Below, piece after piece: positions 8,293 to 14,326 of a stretch of DNA of 16,544 nucleotides (its first letter is position 1; every line of letters starts with the position of its first letter). The translations under genes were made by a program, and so were the position numbers. Origin of the DNA: G020348385 sp964580235. Lineage in GTDB: Bacteria > Acidobacteriota > Aminicenantia > Aminicenantales > Aminicenantaceae. Location: NCBI GenBank assembly GCA_964580235.1, contig CAZOJY010000084.1, positions 1 through 16,544 on the forward strand, written 5' to 3'. The notes under the pieces were generated by a model. That model worked only from the letters and a program-made list of their open reading frames with translations. It made no database searches and was not told the origin of the DNA.

Positions 8293-8384
8293 ATCAAGAA
8301 ATTTCCTAAAAAATCGAGAGCCCTATGAAAAGAAAAATCGTTTTGATATGATTGACCAAATCCGGAGATAATAAGGAATCGAAA

Positions 8385-9482
8385 ATGTCCTTTTTGAGAT
8401 CATCTTTTTTCAAGAAATATCTTTTACCGGGCTTTGTCTTTCAGTCAGTCACAATAGCCGGGGGATATGGCACCGGGCGGGAACTGGTAGAATTTTTCCT
8501 CAATTACGGACCGCTGGGCGGCCTTTTGGGGATGTTTTTGGTCACAACTCTGATGTGGTCAATCATACTAGCGATCTCTTTCGAATTCAGCCGGACGTTC
8601 AGAGCCTACGATTACCGGACCTTTTTTAAGAAGCTGTTGGGGCCTTTTTGGTTTCTTTTCGAGATCATCTACGCCGTTCAGATTTTTCTTGTGCTCGCCG
8701 TCATCGGATCGGCAGCCGGCATTATTCTGAGGGACAACTTTGGCATTCCCTACATTATCGGCGTCCTCATCATGCTGGCTGCGGTGGGTTTTTTAACGTT
8801 CAAAGGAAAGGGCCTGATTGAAAACTTCCTTTCTGTGTGGTCCATTGTTCTTTATCTTGTCTATGCTGCCTTTTTTGTGGTTGCCCTCATAAAATTTGGC
8901 CCTCTCATCCAACAAAATTTCGCCTCCGGAATCATCCTCCCTAAATGGACGCTGGGAGGATTCAAGTACGCGCTGTACAACCTGGGCACGGTTCCCGCCG
9001 TCATCTTCTGTCTAAACCATATTGAATCCAGAAAAGAAGCCGTCACAGCCGGACTGCTGGGAGGACTCATGGGAATTATCCCAGGGGCGTTATTTTTTAT
9101 CGCTGTTACCGGCTATTATCCGGGAGTCCTTCCAGAAGAGATCCCCGCCGTTTTTTTGCTGAAGAAGGCCGGAGTTCCTGTGCTGTTGATTGCTTTTCAA
9201 ATCGTTCTTTTCGGAACCCTTATCGAAACGGGCACTGGCTTCATTCACTCTGTCAACCAACGAATCCAATCCACCCTTCGGGCAAAAGGGAAGGAACTGC
9301 TGCGCTGGCAGAGGCCGCTAGTCGCCATGATCATGCTGTTGATAGCCCTTGGCATATCAACTTTTGGGTTGGTCAATCTTATCGCAAAGGGCTACGGGAG
9401 CGCCGCCTGGGGATTCCTGATAGCCTACATCATCCCGATTTTGACATTGGGAGTTTATAAGATCGCCAAATCAAGGCATTAA
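8385..9482 (+). CDS. YkvI-like polytopic membrane protein (putative transporter)
   Basis: This is a 365-residue integral membrane protein resembling the uncharacterised YkvI family (COG3949), which belongs with the APC/amino-acid-transporter-like fold. The N-terminus FKKYLLPGFVFQSVTIAGGYGTGRELVEFF fits well: a discontinuous first helix with a glycine-rich break (AGGYGTG), as in LeuT-fold carriers. About ten hydrophobic segments follow. The start is set at ATG 8385, which has AAGGA 7 bases upstream; an in-frame TTG at 8352 is possible but has no ribosome binding site. It is divergent from the CDF exporter across a 150-bp spacer. Substrate is unknown, and the family assignment is from recognition of the sequence pattern only. 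Confidence 0.75.
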   Translation: MSFLRSSFFKKYLLPGFVFQSVTIAGGYGTGRELVEFFLNYGPLGGLLGMFLVTTLMWSIILAISFEFSRTFRAYDYRTFFKKLLGPFWFLFEIIYAVQIFLVLAVIGSAAGIILRDNFGIPYIIGVLIMLAAVGFLTFKGKGLIENFLSVWSIVLYLVYAAFFVVALIKFGPLIQQNFASGIILPKWTLGGFKYALYNLGTVPAVIFCLNHIESRKEAVTAGLLGGLMGIIPGALFFIAVTGYYPGVLPEEIPAVFLLKKAGVPVLLIAFQIVLFGTLIETGTGFIHSVNQRIQSTLRAKGKELLRWQRPLVAMIMLLIALGISTFGLVNLIAKGYGSAAWGFLIAYIIPILTLGVYKIAKSRH

Positions 9483-9553
9483 GTCAGATGAACTTTTTTA
9501 TATCCATTTTTCCTCTCCCTTAAGAATCATACACCATATCCGAAAAAAACGGC

Positions 9554-9578
9554 AAAAAAAAATCACCTTTAGAGGTGA
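9554..9578 (-). terminator. Minus-strand intrinsic terminator-like hairpin
   Basis: Read on the minus strand, TCACCT-CTAA-AGGTGA (9578-9563) forms a perfect 6-bp stem with a 4-base loop and is followed at once by nine T (9562-9554). The plus strand has no T run after the hairpin. No recognisable minus-strand gene ends here, so the terminator lacks an obvious client. Confidence 0.5.
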
Positions 9579-9623
9579 CGAGGGCGAAATAAAAATCATC
9601 CCCCCAACTACCCCCAAAGGCGA

Positions 9624-9652
9624 TTGACCCCTCTGGGGCGATATGACATTAT
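9624..9652 (+). promoter_or_regulatory. Putative plus-strand promoter upstream of structured RNA candidate
   Basis: TTGACC (9624-9629, 5/6) is separated by 17 bases from CATTAT (9647-9652, 4/6). Transcription from it would begin near 9660, about 30 bases before the structured element at 9689. The spacer holds a CCCC-TCT-GGGG hairpin. Confidence 0.35.
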
Positions 9653-9679
9653 TTCTATGAAAAGAATGACAAGAAATAT

Positions 9680-9766
9680 AAAAAAAAAGAGGAGGGCCAC
9701 ATCCAAGGCGTAGTGAAAGCTACAAAGGGAGTAGGAAGTACGGGGATTCCTCTCTCGGCCCTCCTC
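9680..9766. ncRNA. Candidate structured RNA, three-way junction, strand unresolved
   Basis: The element folds into a three-way junction. P1 pairs 9689-9698 (GAGGAGGGCC) with 9757-9766 (GGCCCTCCTC), 10 perfect pairs. P2 pairs 9710-9714 with 9719-9723 around a GAAA tetraloop (GTAGT-GAAA-GCTAC). P3 pairs 9727-9737 with 9747-9756, ten pairs with one bulged T at 9732, and abuts P1. Plus-strand reading is favoured by two G-U wobbles that would be A-C mismatches on the other strand, the GNRA loop and an upstream promoter-like pair. Minus-strand reading is favoured by nine T directly after P1 (9688-9680), as in an intrinsic terminator, and by a TTGACA promoter-like site upstream at 9891. No known riboswitch, SRP, 6S or tmRNA signature was recognised. 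The next gene, inositol-3-phosphate synthase, starts about 230 bases downstream on the plus strand. Confidence 0.45.
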
Positions 9767-9858
9767 CCCTAATAGTCTTTATCCAAAACACTCCTTGATC
9801 CGATCGGTGTGATTTCCCTGATAAATCGAATTAACCACAATATATTGTTGCTCTCTTA

Positions 9859-9935
9859 AAAAAAAATACAAAATATAGATTTGATTGTCAAGTATTAATT
9901 TAAAAAAATGGAAAAAAAATACAAATTGCTATAGA
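9859..9935 (+). repeat. Duplicated A-tract / TATAGA module upstream of inositol-3-phosphate synthase
   Basis: AAAAAAAATACAAA occurs exactly at 9859-9872 and 9912-9925, 53 bases apart. Each copy is followed within 1-4 bases by TATAGA (9874-9879 and 9930-9935), which could serve as a -10 box. No convincing -35 box is present at the right distance, though the A-tracts could act as UP-like or curved DNA. The second copy is the best candidate for the promoter of the gene starting at 9998. Confidence 0.4.
9863..9891 (-). promoter_or_regulatory. Putative minus-strand promoter in the intergenic region
   Basis: On the minus strand a perfect TTGACA (9891-9886) is followed by 17 bases and TATTTT (9868-9863, 4/6). 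A transcript from about 9856 ending at the T run at 9680 would be roughly 175 bases long and would contain the structured element. The region is very AT-rich, so the -10 match may be chance. Confidence 0.3.
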
Positions 9936-9997
9936 ATCACTGTGAGATACAGAATCCGCTTTATGGCTCATTACTGCAAGAAACAGGAGGCGTTAGA

Positions 9998-11311
9998 GTG
10001 AGCGATACTATCACCATCGAAAAACCGACTGGAAAACTCGGCATCCTGATGCCTGGGTTGGGCGCTGTGGCCACAACATTCGTGGCCGGCGTAATGGCTA
10101 TCAGGAAAGAGATTGCGCGGCCATTTGGATCTTTGACACAGATGGGAACAATCCGTCTCGGCAAAAGGCCCGAAAAAAGGATCCCTTTGATAAAAGATTT
10201 TGTGGAATTGGCCGATCTCGATAACCTGGTTTTTGGCGGCTGGGATATCTTTGAAGATAACGCCTACAAAGCGGCATTGAACGCAGGCGTGCTGGATAAG
10301 GAACTACTGGATAAAGTCAAGGATGATATCGAGCCCATTTTTCCGATGAAAGCTGTTTTCGATCAAAATTATGTGAAAAAATTACAGGGCCAACATGTCA
10401 AAAACGCGGATACCAAATATGATTATGCCCAGATGCTTATCGCAGATATCCAAAAATTTAAGCAGGAAAATAACTGCGACCGGATGGTGATGATTTGGTG
10501 TGCAAGCACAGAAGTGTTCATGAAACCCGGGCCAGCGCACGAAACGATCGAATCTTTTGAAAAGGCCATGAAAGAGAACAATCCTGCCATCGCCCCAAGC
10601 ATGATTTATGCCTATGCTTCAATTGCAGCGGGCGTTCCTTTTGTCAATGGGGCTCCGAATCTGACAGTGGACATTCCGGCCATGGTTGAGTTTTCGCGGC
10701 AAAAAAAGGTACCGATCGCAGGCAAGGATTACAAGACCGGTCAGACATTGATGAAAACCATCCTTGCCCCCGGACTCAAGGCCCGTTTGATCGGTTTAAA
10801 CGGTTGGTTTTCGACAAACATTCTCGGGAATCGGGACGGCGAAGTCCTGGATGATCCCGAATCTTTCAAAACCAAAGAGGAAAGCAAGCTAGGGGTTCTG
10901 GAATACATTCTTCAGCCGGAGGTCTATCCTGAACTCTATCAAAACCTCTACCACAAGGTCCGGATTAACTACTATCCCCCCCGGGGCGATAACAAAGAAG
11001 GCTGGGATAATATCGATATTTTTGGCTGGCTGGGTTATCCGATGCAAATCAAAATTGATCTCCTCTGCCGGGACAGTATCCTGGCGGCACCGGTCGTCCT
11101 CGATCTGGCGCTGTTTATGGATTTAGCCCGGCGCTGTGGGATGAAGGGAATCCAGGAATGGCTGTCCTTTTATTTCAAAAGCCCCATGTGTGCCCCTGAG
11201 CTTTATCCGGAACACGATTTATTCATCCAGTTGATGAAGCTGAAAAACACGCTCCGGCATATCAAAGGAGAAGACCTGATCACCCACCTGGGCCTGGAAT
11301 ATTACGATTAA
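9998..11311 (+). CDS. ino1: Inositol-3-phosphate synthase
   Basis: This cytoplasmic NAD-dependent enzyme converts glucose 6-phosphate to 1D-myo-inositol 3-phosphate, the first step of inositol, inositol-lipid or compatible-solute synthesis. The 437 residues start with a Rossmann-type dinucleotide loop (GILMPGLGAVATTF, about residues 14-27). Family blocks follow: PFVNGAPNLTVDIPA, GKDYKTGQTLMKT, STNILGNRDGEVLDDP, then SKLGVLE, RINYYPPRGDNKEGWDNIDI and CRDSILAAPVVLDLALFMD. These include the lysines and aspartates of the active-site region. Length fits the bacterial type. The start is GTG at 9998, supported by a perfect AGGAGG 7 bases upstream. It is monocistronic or followed only by a decayed gene 24 bases later; its long 5' region holds the RNA candidate and duplicated promoter-like module. 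Confidence 0.95.
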   Translation: MSDTITIEKPTGKLGILMPGLGAVATTFVAGVMAIRKEIARPFGSLTQMGTIRLGKRPEKRIPLIKDFVELADLDNLVFGGWDIFEDNAYKAALNAGVLDKELLDKVKDDIEPIFPMKAVFDQNYVKKLQGQHVKNADTKYDYAQMLIADIQKFKQENNCDRMVMIWCASTEVFMKPGPAHETIESFEKAMKENNPAIAPSMIYAYASIAAGVPFVNGAPNLTVDIPAMVEFSRQKKVPIAGKDYKTGQTLMKTILAPGLKARLIGLNGWFSTNILGNRDGEVLDDPESFKTKEESKLGVLEYILQPEVYPELYQNLYHKVRINYYPPRGDNKEGWDNIDIFGWLGYPMQIKIDLLCRDSILAAPVVLDLALFMDLARRCGMKGIQEWLSFYFKSPMCAPELYPEHDLFIQLMKLKNTLRHIKGEDLITHLGLEYYD

Positions 11312-11335
11312 GCTGGACCGTCCTCTTTTTTTAAG

Positions 11336-11751
11336 ATGACGTCAAAAGAACGGCTGATGCGATTGGATGCCCAGATCCAGCATTTCGAAGAAAAGGAAGT
11401 AAATACGCCTGCCTGGAGTGATGAGGCAGACGTCATCGATGATGCTCCGGATCATCGAATCATACACCACATGATTCACACACCGGAGGCACTCTTTCCT
11501 ATAGAACTGGAGGCGGAGCGGGATCTTCCACCATCATATCTCCCAAAATTTTCAAGGAATTTTGTCTGCCCTATGATAAAAAAATACATGAGGCACTCCA
11601 CAGCTTGGGATTCAAGGTAACCTGTCACACCTGTGGAGGGACTTTGGGAATCGAAGAATATATCCTCGCAACCGAAGCCGATGTTTCTGAAACACTTTCC
11701 GATAATCTAATTGCGTTTGCCGATGCAGCCAAAGAATGCCGCTATGTTTAA
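11336..11751 (+). pseudogene. Uroporphyrinogen decarboxylase family remnant (frameshift and large internal deletion)
   Basis: The remnant begins MTSKERLMR, a common start of the MtaA/CmuA-like UROD family, and stays open in this frame to 11620. The recognisable homology then changes frame. From about 11485 a different frame reads GGTLSYRTG, GGAGSSTIISPKIFKEFC, LPYDKKIHEALHSLGFKV and TCHTCGGTLGIEEYI, ending in TAA at 11749-11751. The second part is the conserved C-terminal half of the family, with the HTCGG motif near the active site. About 138 codons remain against roughly 350-400 in an intact protein, so most of the middle is gone and the frame is broken. Intact members decarboxylate uroporphyrinogen or transfer methyl groups; this copy is almost certainly dead. 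No ribosome binding site is evident. Confidence 0.8.
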
Positions 11752-11752
11752 A

Positions 11753-11856
11753 TTGGTGACAGGATACGTTTTCACCTATTTCCTGTTTCATCTATCTGCA
11801 AGAAAAAAAAGAAGTTATTGTCACCAGAAATAGGTGAAAACATATCCTGTCACCAA
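11753..11856. repeat. 104-bp inverted-repeat element (MITE/REP-pair-like)
   Basis: The left arm at 11753-11785 is nearly the exact reverse complement of the right arm at 11825-11856. Over a 28-base core (11755-11782 against 11827-11854) there is one mismatch (C/G at 11767-11768 versus A/T). The spacer is 39 bases and purine-rich. Each arm contains its own smaller palindrome GGTGA...TCACC. The outer ends are TTGGTGAC and GTCACCAA. No ORF is inside, so any mobility would have to be supplied in trans. The element starts one base after the stop of the UROD remnant and its right arm runs into the next gene. Confidence 0.8.
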
Positions 11857-12454
11857 AAAAAACGAAGAAAGAAAACAAGAAGCGCTGCAAAACATCGAAC
11901 TCATCAAAGAACTAGTCCTCCAGACTAAAAAGCATATCGGTCATTTTGGCGGAGGATGGATATCCATCATCTGGGGGCTGTTTTGTTTTGTCGGTGTGGC
12001 CGGCCAGAGACTATTTATCCCCCATGGGCCATTGATGGGTGTCTGGTGGGTGGGTTTGGCTGTTGTTGCCGGATTCGGGACATACTTGATCACGCGAAGT
12101 TTTACGAAAACTCAACCGGTAAGAGCTCAACAGGACTATATGCGTTATTTTATCCGATTCTGGATACCCCTCATACTTTTGGGTTATACGTTGGCTACCT
12201 TAATCGCCCTTATCCCCTCCCTCTCTAACCACTATATCTCGATTGTTATCCTGCTCGTCGTATCCACCGGATATCTCATCATCGGCCTCTTATTCTACAG
12301 ATGGATACTTTACCTGGGAACTTTCGGTTATATCGGTTCGATCATCTGCGCCATTTACTTTCTCGAATACAGCGACATCATTCTGGGGATCCTGTTCGGC
12401 ACGGGCCTAATCACCGCAGGATTATTCATCAATAAACAATGGAAGAACACATAG
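11834..12454 (+). CDS. Six-helix membrane protein, 5' end supplied by inverted repeat
   Basis: This is a 206-residue integral membrane protein of unknown function. A charged N-terminus (KKNEERKQEALQNIELIKELV) is followed by six hydrophobic helices at about residues 41-60, 66-86, 110-130, 136-155, 158-175 and 183-200. The only available start in frame is GTG at 11834, which lies inside the right arm of the inverted repeat. A TAG is directly upstream in frame (11831-11833), and no ribosome binding site is present. The first eight or so residues (VKTYPVTK) are therefore encoded by the repeat, so the original 5' end was probably replaced and expression is doubtful. The 3' end overlaps the following winged-helix regulator by 16 bases, so the two likely work together. 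Confidence 0.68.
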   Translation: MKTYPVTKKNEERKQEALQNIELIKELVLQTKKHIGHFGGGWISIIWGLFCFVGVAGQRLFIPHGPLMGVWWVGLAVVAGFGTYLITRSFTKTQPVRAQQDYMRYFIRFWIPLILLGYTLATLIALIPSLSNHYISIVILLVVSTGYLIIGLLFYRWILYLGTFGYIGSIICAIYFLEYSDIILGILFGTGLITAGLFINKQWKNT

Positions 12455-12741
12455 CCATCAGACTCAACAAGGCCATCCATCAGAAAGCCAGACTTGGGAT
12501 CATGTCCATTCTGATGGCCTCCAAACAAGTTGAGTTCAACTACCTGAAGGACAGGCTGAAACTGACGGATGGAAATCTCAGTTCCCACCTGAGTCTTTTG
12601 GAAAAGGAAAAATACATCAAGATCAAGAAAAAATTCGTTAAAAAAAAGCCCAAGACCTTGTGCCAGATGACCGATAAAGGCCGCCAGGCTTTTGAAGAAT
12701 ATCTGGAAAACCTGGAAAAAATCATCCGCAGCACGTCATAA
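12439..12741 (+). CDS. Winged-helix transcriptional regulator (HTH_34/MarR-like)
   Basis: This 100-residue DNA-binding protein has a single winged helix-turn-helix domain. The pattern RLNKAIHQKARLGIMSILM, then FNYLKDRLKLTDGNLSSHLSLLEKEKYIKI, then KKPKTLCQMTDKGRQAFEEYL matches the small COG1846/HTH_34 type. The recognition helix is around GNLSSHLSLLE. It overlaps the upstream membrane-protein gene by 16 bases and has no clear ribosome binding site, so it is probably translated by coupling. Such regulator and membrane-protein pairs recur in Acidobacteriota and Bacteroidota; the target genes are unknown. It is followed 16 bases later by the amidohydrolase fragment. Confidence 0.87.
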   Translation: MEEHIAIRLNKAIHQKARLGIMSILMASKQVEFNYLKDRLKLTDGNLSSHLSLLEKEKYIKIKKKFVKKKPKTLCQMTDKGRQAFEEYLENLEKIIRSTS

Positions 12742-12757
12742 GAAAAAGGAGAACAAA

Positions 12758-13237
12758 ATGAAAAAATTTTTGCTGTGCCTATTATTCGTTTCGCTTTTCA
12801 TGATCCCTTTGAACGGATCTCGAACCTACACACATCCCATCTATCTTGTAGGAGGCGATCTCCTCGATGTGACACAAGGGAAGGCCATCCCGAACGCTCT
12901 CGTTATCATCGAAGAAGACACGATCGCATACGCTGGGCCGGAAAAGAAATTCGAAAAGTCACCGGATATGGCCGTGATCGATTGTTCGGGGAAAACAATA
13001 CTCCCCGGTCTTTTCGATGCGCACATCCACCTGGGCGGAGCCTGTACTCTTGGATACATCTATATCGACGAAGCCAGAAAGCTCAGCGCATTTTTGTATT
13101 CGGGCGTGACATCTGTGTTCGATCTCGGAGCCGTGCCAGACTCGATCTTTTCTTTGCGGGAAGCTGAAAAAAATCGAAAAATAGCCCTATGGAACTCAAG
13201 CTCCCTCATCGTTCGTTCTTTATACTGCTCTTCCTGA
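12758..13237 (+). pseudogene. Amidohydrolase (imidazolonepropionase-like), N-terminal fragment
   Basis: This is the first third of a secreted metal-dependent amidohydrolase. The start at 12758 has AAGGAG about 6 bases upstream. A signal peptide (KKFLLCLLFVSLFMIPL) is followed by the composite beta-sandwich segment (GGDLLDVTQGKAIPNALVIIEEDTI) and the first metal-binding motif GLFDAHIHLGG (His89 and His91), then YSGVTSVFDLGAVPD. Homology stops near LREAEKNRKIA at about 13185. After that the frame runs for about 17 codons through the start of the next gene and ends at 13237. Full-length members have about 400-450 residues and need later His, Lys and Asp ligands, so this 159-residue product cannot be a complete enzyme. 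The break lies right at the start codon of the TonB receptor, suggesting a deletion or a misjoin. Confidence 0.8.
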
Positions 13238-14200
13238 TTCCCAATATTTTGGGCTCGCAGTCCCTTCCGGTTATCCAGGGAAAGGTCATAGACAAAGAAA
13301 ACAGGGATCCGCTCCCGGCCTACGTTTCTGTAAAAGGCACGGAAATTGGGAGCTCGGCCGACTATGACGGCACTTTCAAACTTATCCTCGATAAAACCGG
13401 TATTAGAAAGCCAATAATCCTCGTGATCTTCCAGCTTGGTTACAAGAAAAAAGAGATAGAGGCCAAGGCCGGCGAATCCATTCTGATAGAGCTTGAACTG
13501 GAGCCTCTTCCCTCCCACGAGGTGGTCGTCACAGCGGACAGTCTGGTCTCTGAGGATAAGGCCCAGAAAACCGTGACTTTGAAAAAGATGGACATCTACA
13601 CTCTTCCTGGGACGGCCGCAGATCCTGTCTACGCCTCCCAGATCTTGCCTGGCGTCAATTCCCTTCCTGACTCATCCAGCCTGCTGATCCGGGGAGGCTC
13701 CTCAGAGGAAGTCGCCTACTACTTCGACGGGATCGAGATCGCCCATCCTTTTTGTCTACAATTTTTTGAGCTCGAAGAGAAAAGAAAACGATGTCCTGGT
13801 CCTGACCACATCTCCTTATGAAATCAATCACTCGTTTACAGGAATTATCAAATACAAGTTCAACACTGGAACTCTAGGCCTCAGATTTTCCTACGCAACC
13901 GGGCTGCCTTACACATCACTGACAGGAAGAGAATGGGACGAGAGTGAAGGCACGTTTGTCCCCATTTGGAGTGATCCCTACAGCCAAAGGTATCCTTCCT
14001 ACCAGAGACTGGATATCAACGCCAGCAAAAATTTCACCATCCAAAAAAGACTGGCCGTGTTCTATTTCGGGATCACGAATGTGCTTAACCGAAAGAACAT
14101 CCTGCGCTACGAATACAGCAGCGATTACTCCGTGAGGAGCAACAACTATTCCATTTTCGGCCGGTCCATATTTGTGGGAATCTACATGCCCATTTTTTGA
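13189..14200 (+). pseudogene. TonB-dependent outer-membrane receptor with large internal deletion
   Basis: Two pieces of one receptor family lie in different frames. The first (13189-13821) has a signal peptide (SFFILLFLIPNILGSQ), a carboxypeptidase-like regulatory domain (VIQGKVIDKENRDPLPAYVSVKG, about residues 27-110) and the start of the plug domain (LPGTAADPVYASQILPGVNS, LLIRGGSSEE, FDGIEIAHPF). Homology ends near 13750. The second piece reads VYNFLSSKRKENDVLVLTTS from 13754, in the frame of a TTG at 13766, and continues to 14200. It holds beta-barrel strands such as LGLRFSYATGLPYT, RLDINASKNFTI and FYFGITNVLNRKNILRYEY, and ends in a terminal Phe as outer-membrane proteins do. Intact receptors have about 700-1000 residues; several hundred are missing, with a frame change at the junction. 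No ribosome binding site precedes 13189. Confidence 0.83.
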
Positions 14201-14326
14201 ATCACGCCGTATCCTTGATGCCGTGTGCTTTCCTTCCTTTTTTACTGATTGACTTGCGCGAGTTGATTTAAAAAATGAATTAACGTTAAGATGATAAACA
14301 GGCATGACCACGGGAAGGAGAAAAGA

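Larger units (their letters stand above)
9483..9997. other. Long intergenic region (515 bp) upstream of inositol-3-phosphate synthase
   Basis: No convincing protein-coding gene lies here. From left to right it holds a T-rich stretch after the YkvI-like gene, a minus-strand terminator-like hairpin (9554-9578), a C-rich patch (9600-9616), a plus-strand promoter-like pair (9624-9652), the structured RNA candidate (9680-9766), a perfect palindrome ACAATATATTGT (9837-9848), a minus-strand promoter-like site (9863-9891), the duplicated A-tract/TATAGA module, and the AGGAGG and GTG of the next gene. The right half is strongly AT-rich with long A runs. Confidence 0.7.

Noticed and set aside
8343..8372. 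TTGATA and GATAAT with an 18-base spacer before the YkvI-like gene
   Set aside because: Transcription would start at about 8380, after the ribosome binding site at 8373-8377, so it cannot serve this gene with its chosen start. An alternative -10 (TATGAT, 8347-8352) has no -35.
9680..9766. Identification of the structured element as SRP RNA, 6S RNA or a known riboswitch
   Set aside because: The SRP GGAAGGAAGCA block, the long 6S hairpin with a central bubble and the conserved cores of the common riboswitches that I checked by eye are all absent.
11312..11335. T run after the inositol-3-phosphate synthase stop as a terminator
   Set aside because: The preceding GGACCGTCC cannot form a stable hairpin because the loop would be a single base.
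13060..13518. 152-codon open frame on the minus strand
   Set aside because: It is antisense to the amidohydrolase and TonB receptor fragments, whose homology on the plus strand is clear.
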